In this document: piece by piece, positions 5,830 to 8,773 of the stretch
Position numbering within the stretch: the first letter of the stretch is position 1
How the letters are laid out: each line of letters starts with the position of its first letter
NCBI GenBank assembly: GCA_020054355.1
Contig: JAGVLI010000705.1
Span: forward strand, 1 to 8,773
Direction of reading: 5' to 3'
DNA from: Planctomycetales bacterium
Lineage (GTDB): Bacteria > Planctomycetota > Planctomycetia > Gemmatales > Gemmataceae
Length of the DNA: 8,773 bases
The notes under the pieces: model-generated
Database searches by the model: none
Seen by the model: the letters and a program-made list of their open reading frames with translations, nothing else
What the model was told of the DNA's origin: nothing
Position numbers and translations under genes: made by a program

Positions 5830-7419
5830 ATGGCCGAGCGCAAACAGTTCTTTTTGACCACTGCCATCGACTATCCGAATAACCGGCCGCACATCGGCAC
5901 CGCTTTCGAGAAGATCGGCGCCGACGTGCAGGCGCGCTATCGCCGCATGGAGGGGTTCGACGTCCATTTCCTGATGGGCAACGACGAGAACACGGTCAAG
6001 GTCTCGAAGCGGGCCGAGGAACTGGGCCAGGACGTGAAAGCCTACTGCGACGACATGGCCCGCCAGTTCCGCGAGGTCTGGGATGCGCTGGGCATCACCT
6101 ACGACGAGTTCGTGCAGACCAGCGAGGAACGCCACCACCGCTGCGCCCGGCAGTTCATCCAGAAGGTCTACGACGCGGGCTACATCCGCAAGGCCAACTA
6201 CGAAGGTTGGTACTGCGACGGCTGCGAGGCTTTCAAGACGGATACGGAGGCGAAGGAGAATAACTTCACCTGTCCCAATCACAAGGAGCTGACGCGGCGC
6301 AGCGAGCCATGTTACTTCTTCGAGCTGTCGAAGTTCCAGGAACGTTTGCTCAAGTTTTACGAGGAGAATCCGGACTTCATCCAGCCGGAGAGCCGGCGCA
6401 ACGAGATGCTGAGCCTGGTGCAAGGCGGTTTGCAGGACGTGAACATCACGCGCAATAGCCAGACCTGGGGCATTCCGGTGCCGTTCGACCCGGAGTTCAC
6501 CATCTGGGTCTGGTTCGACGCGCTGCTGACCTACTTCACGGGCATCGGTTACGGCACCGACGAGGAGAAGTTCAAGAAGTGGTGGCCGGCGGAGATTCAC
6601 TTCATCGGCAAGGACATCACGCGCTTCCACTGCGCGCTCTGGCCGTCGATGCTGTGGGCCGCCGGTCTGGAGCCGCCGAAAGTGGTGTTCGCGCATGGCT
6701 TTGTTTACAACAAGGGGCAAAAGGTCAAGAAATTCGAGCAGGATAAACAGGAAAAGCCAAAAGCACCGGAGGAATACGAGCCGACCGAACCGATGGAGAT
6801 CATCGCTAAATTCGGCGGGGAAGCCTTTCGGTACTACTTCATGCGGGAATGCCCTTACCCTGGGGATGGAGACTACACCTGGTCCAGGTTCAAGGATGTA
6901 TTCAACTCCGAGTTGGCCAACAATCTCGGCAACCTTTACAGCCGGTGCGTGACGCTGATCGCCAAGAACTACGAGGGCCATCTGCGCGAGACAGCCGGGC
7001 GGAAGCCTGGCGTCATCTACACGGAGGCGGATACGCAGACCACGGTGCAGCAAGTACAGAAGCACATCGAGGCGTGCCAGTACAACCAGGCGCTGGAGAA
7101 AATCTGGCGGCAGATTCTCGACCCGGCCAACCGCTACGCCGACAAGAAGGAACCGTGGAAGCTAGTGAAGACCGACCAGGAGTCGGCCAAGCACGTGCTC
7201 TACGACCTGGTGGAGACGCTGCGCTGCGTGTCGATCCTCCTGAAGCCGTTCCTGCCCAAGACGGCGGAGACGATCTATCGCAGCTTCAATTTCCCGCAGC
7301 CGTGGGAACAGGTGCGCTGCGAGGATGTCTGGGTGCATCCCACGCAAGTCGAAGACCTGCGCCTGCTGGCAGCGCTGGAAGGCGGCAAGCCGAAACCGCT
7401 GTTTCCGCGGATTAGCTAA
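5830..7419 (+). CDS. metG: Methionyl-tRNA synthetase with altered signature motifs
   Basis: Class I methionyl-tRNA synthetase, which joins methionine to tRNA-Met in the cytoplasm. From ATG 5830 it has 529 residues, the size of the short form without the C-terminal Trbp111-like tRNA-binding domain. The N-terminal Rossmann part starts FFLTTAIDYPNNRPHIGT. A single zinc knuckle is intact (C129xxC132...C148PNH151), as are WVWFDALLTYF, GKDITRFHCALWPSML, the stem-contact helix and an anticodon-domain NNLGNLYSR. Unusual: HIGH is HIGT (21-24), the usual DEHG after it is DENT, and KMSKS is KVKKF (298-302), followed by a Lys/Glu/Pro-rich insert about 12 residues longer than normal. Both KMSKS lysines are kept. 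Purine-rich AGGAAGG (5811-5817) abuts another ATG at 5818, so 5830 is favoured; 533 residues from 5818 remain possible. The stop is 15 nt before the antitoxin gene, suggesting cotranscription. Confidence 0.93.
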   Translation: MAERKQFFLTTAIDYPNNRPHIGTAFEKIGADVQARYRRMEGFDVHFLMGNDENTVKVSKRAEELGQDVKAYCDDMARQFREVWDALGITYDEFVQTSEERHHRCARQFIQKVYDAGYIRKANYEGWYCDGCEAFKTDTEAKENNFTCPNHKELTRRSEPCYFFELSKFQERLLKFYEENPDFIQPESRRNEMLSLVQGGLQDVNITRNSQTWGIPVPFDPEFTIWVWFDALLTYFTGIGYGTDEEKFKKWWPAEIHFIGKDITRFHCALWPSMLWAAGLEPPKVVFAHGFVYNKGQKVKKFEQDKQEKPKAPEEYEPTEPMEIIAKFGGEAFRYYFMRECPYPGDGDYTWSRFKDVFNSELANNLGNLYSRCVTLIAKNYEGHLRETAGRKPGVIYTEADTQTTVQQVQKHIEACQYNQALEKIWRQILDPANRYADKKEPWKLVKTDQESAKHVLYDLVETLRCVSILLKPFLPKTAETIYRSFNFPQPWEQVRCEDVWVHPTQVEDLRLLAALEGGKPKPLFPRIS

Positions 7420-7434
7420 GGAAAGGAGACGGTT

Positions 7435-7662
7435 ATGTCCGCAGCCAAGAAGAGTCTCGAAGACCGTGTTGCGAAATTGGAGCAAGAAGTCGCGAACTTG
7501 CGGACGCTCGCCACAACGATGCCTCCCGTGAAGAAGGATGGCTGGAAGCAGATCGTAGGCTCATTCGCTGGCGACCCTGCGTTCCTGGAAGCGATGGCCT
7601 ACGGCCGTGAATGGCGTGAGTCCTTTCGGCCAAAACCACGGAAAGCCAGAAAGGTCAAGTGA
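7435..7662 (+). CDS. Probable antitoxin of a VapBC-type module
   Basis: A small 75-residue protein. Residues 6-25 look like a short coiled coil (SLEDRVAKLEQEVANLRTL). The C-terminal half has WKQIVGSFAGDPAFLEAM and GREWRESFRPKPRK, ending in a very basic tail. I recall similar short proteins, with the conserved F..DPAF.EA...GRE.RES.RP pattern, paired with PIN-domain toxins in cyanobacteria and planctomycetes, but I cannot place it in one of the named DNA-binding antitoxin classes (AbrB, RHH, Phd). The antitoxin role is inferred mainly from its position: its TGA overlaps the ATG of the PIN gene. AAAGGAG at 7422-7428, six nt before the ATG, is the best ribosome site in the window, in keeping with an antitoxin made in excess. 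Confidence 0.75.
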   Translation: MSAAKKSLEDRVAKLEQEVANLRTLATTMPPVKKDGWKQIVGSFAGDPAFLEAMAYGREWRESFRPKPRKARKVK

Positions 7663-8087
7663 TGTTGGTACTCGACACCGACCATATGACCCCGTTGCAA
7701 TGGCAAGAAGGGACGGATTTCGAGCGGCTAAATGCGCGCCTAGAACAGGCGGGCGAGCACGAGGTCGTTACCACCATCATCAGCTACGAAGAACAATCGC
7801 GTGGCTGGCTCAAGTACGTCAAGGGCAAGAAGAACACAGCGGAAGCCGTTGAAGCCTATCGACGTCTCAGCCGTCATCTGGATGTCTATCGCAGTATCCG
7901 TGCGTTGTCGTTCGACGAGCGCGCGGCTACCGAGTTCCAGCGGCTTGACAAGCTGCGCTTGAGGATCGGTACGCTGGACATCCGGATTGCCGCGATTGCC
8001 TTGGCAAACAACGCCACACTGCTTTCCCGCAACTTGCAGCACTTCCGCAAGGTTTCGGGCCTCAGAGTCGAAGACTGGACGAAGTAG
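7662..8087 (+). CDS. vapC: PIN-domain ribonuclease toxin (VapC family)
   Basis: The 141-residue protein has the PIN fold layout of VapC toxins, Mg-dependent ribonucleases that cleave RNA when their antitoxin is lost. LVLDTDHMT (2-10) carries the first acidic residues Asp5/Asp7, ISYEE (40-44) the Glu, TLDIRIAAIAL (104-114) Asp106, and SRNLQHF (122-128) the Asn that often fills the fourth site. The ending GLRVEDW (133-139) is also typical. All active-site positions are present, so it is probably functional. The start is ATG 7662, overlapping the antitoxin stop (TGATG), which implies translational coupling; GTG at 7659 would add one residue. The module sits between metG and cobN in one direction with almost no gaps. 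The exact RNA target cannot be told from sequence. Confidence 0.9.
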   Translation: MLVLDTDHMTPLQWQEGTDFERLNARLEQAGEHEVVTTIISYEEQSRGWLKYVKGKKNTAEAVEAYRRLSRHLDVYRSIRALSFDERAATEFQRLDKLRLRIGTLDIRIAAIALANNATLLSRNLQHFRKVSGLRVEDWTK

Positions 8088-8096
8088 GCCCATCCC

Positions 8097-8773
8097 ATGC
8101 ACTACCTCGGCCAACTTCCCGATTTGCCGTTGCCGCATACCGGCGGCCGGCTGCGCACGCGGCGGCTGCCGGTCGCTCAGATCGTGCTCTGCCAGGGTTG
8201 CTGCTGCGGGCAGACCGGGCGCGGCTTGCCTGCGGTGCCGCTCAATTACCTCAAGCCCATCTGGAAAAACGAGAAGCTCAACAAGCATGTGCAACTGACC
8301 GTGTCCGGCTGTCTGGGACCGTGCGATCTGCCGAACGTCTGTGCCATCGTCACGCCCACCGAGCAGGCGTGGTACGGCCGACTGACCACGCGGGAAGACT
8401 ATGCCGTGCTGGTCCACTGGGCCAGGCAATGCAAGGAGCACGGCAGCGTGCTGCCGTTGCCCGGCGAGTTGGCTCATCTGCGCTTCGAGCGCTGGCCCGG
8501 CGACGAAGCGGCCGAACCGTTCGCGCCGATCGAACAGGAGCCGGCCGACATCGTGCTGCTCAGCGCTGCCGACACCGACCTGCTGATCTGGTCGGCGGCG
8601 GTGAAGCAACTGCCTGCGGGCTTTCCCAGCGTCCGCGCCCTGAACCTGGACCGACTCCGGCAGCAGCGCGTTTTCGATGCCTATCTAGACGATGTGCTGC
8701 AAGACAGCCGGGTGATCGTGCTACGCTCCCTGGGCGGTGTCGCTTACTGGCGCGATCAGCTGGAAGCGATTCA
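8097..8773 (+). CDS. cobN: Cobaltochelatase CobN-type subunit with N-terminal 2Fe-2S domain (5' part)
   Basis: An open frame running off the window, 225 complete codons. Residues 29-95 form a thioredoxin-like [2Fe-2S] ferredoxin domain: C32xGCCCG (32-38) and SGCLGPCD (70-77), followed by NV...VTP and WYGRL. Cys32, one of Cys35-37, Cys72 and Cys76 are the likely cluster ligands. From about 145 the sequence switches to the start of CobN/BchH-type chelatases: DIVLLSAADTDL, a Leu/Arg-rich stretch, then VIVLRSLGGVAYWRDQLEAI (207-226), a hallmark of the CobN N-terminus. CobN is the large subunit that inserts cobalt into hydrogenobyrinic acid diamide in the aerobic cobalamin route. Start ATG 8097 is 9 nt after the vapC stop and lacks a clear Shine-Dalgarno, so translation may rely on coupling. 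The rest (usually over 1000 residues) lies outside, so it is not known whether the gene is intact. Confidence 0.88.
   Translation, partial: MHYLGQLPDLPLPHTGGRLRTRRLPVAQIVLCQGCCCGQTGRGLPAVPLNYLKPIWKNEKLNKHVQLTVSGCLGPCDLPNVCAIVTPTEQAWYGRLTTREDYAVLVHWARQCKEHGSVLPLPGELAHLRFERWPGDEAAEPFAPIEQEPADIVLLSAADTDLLIWSAAVKQLPAGFPSVRALNLDRLRQQRVFDAYLDDVLQDSRVIVLRSLGGVAYWRDQLEAI

Noticed and set aside
5599..7065. Minus-strand open frame of 488 codons opposite metG
   Set aside because: Antisense reading of conserved MetRS codons with Leu/Val/Arg-rich sequence and no recognisable family.
7740..8609. Minus-strand open frame of 289 codons opposite vapC and cobN
   Set aside because: It spans the boundary of two recognised + strand genes and has no domain or ribosome site of note.

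Overview
The window is GC-rich, densely coded bacterial DNA, most likely from the phylum Planctomycetota (Gemmataceae-like). The main reason is a pair of proteins that start with the short 'Gemmata repeat-companion' module (TIGR02996: ...DPDDD..RLI.ADWLE.RG...GE.IRVQCEL...) followed by leucine-rich repeats, a combination largely restricted to that group. No database search could be run, so the assignment rests on recognition of the sequence.

Layout. Bases 1-309 hold no gene I can support, but contain a clear intrinsic terminator (77-124) for something upstream. Genes 1 and 2 (310-1659 and 1771-2574, + strand) are a winged-helix/AAA+ ATPase and a TPR lipoprotein. They probably form a short operon that ends at a 20-bp terminator hairpin (2595-2644). 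Next comes a TIGR02996-LRR gene with a TTG start (2723-3616), a convergent Uma2-family nuclease-like gene on the minus strand (3742-4341), and a second, paralogous TIGR02996-LRR gene (4434-5471). The convergent junction 3617-3741 carries two inverted hairpins with the same 9-nt loop, resembling a REP doublet (REPIN/BIME-like). A 358-bp non-coding stretch (5472-5829) follows, with a degraded stem-loop element and the second copy of an exact 23-bp direct repeat.

The right part is one tight + strand run. It holds a methionyl-tRNA synthetase gene (5830-7419) with unusual signature motifs (HIGT for HIGH, KVKKF for KMSKS, plus a charged insertion), a two-gene toxin-antitoxin module of VapBC type (7435-7662 and 7662-8087), and the 5' end of a CobN-type cobaltochelatase gene with a ferredoxin-like N-terminal domain (from 8097 past the window end). 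Gaps of 15, -1 and 9 nt suggest cotranscription, although the three functions (translation, PIN ribonuclease module, cobalamin synthesis) are unrelated.

I see no CRISPR array, rRNA, tRNA, complete insertion sequence or phage gene. The observations most worth checking are the altered MetRS motifs, the REP-like doublet, the 23-bp repeat upstream of metG, and the paralogous LRR genes flanking the Uma2 gene.
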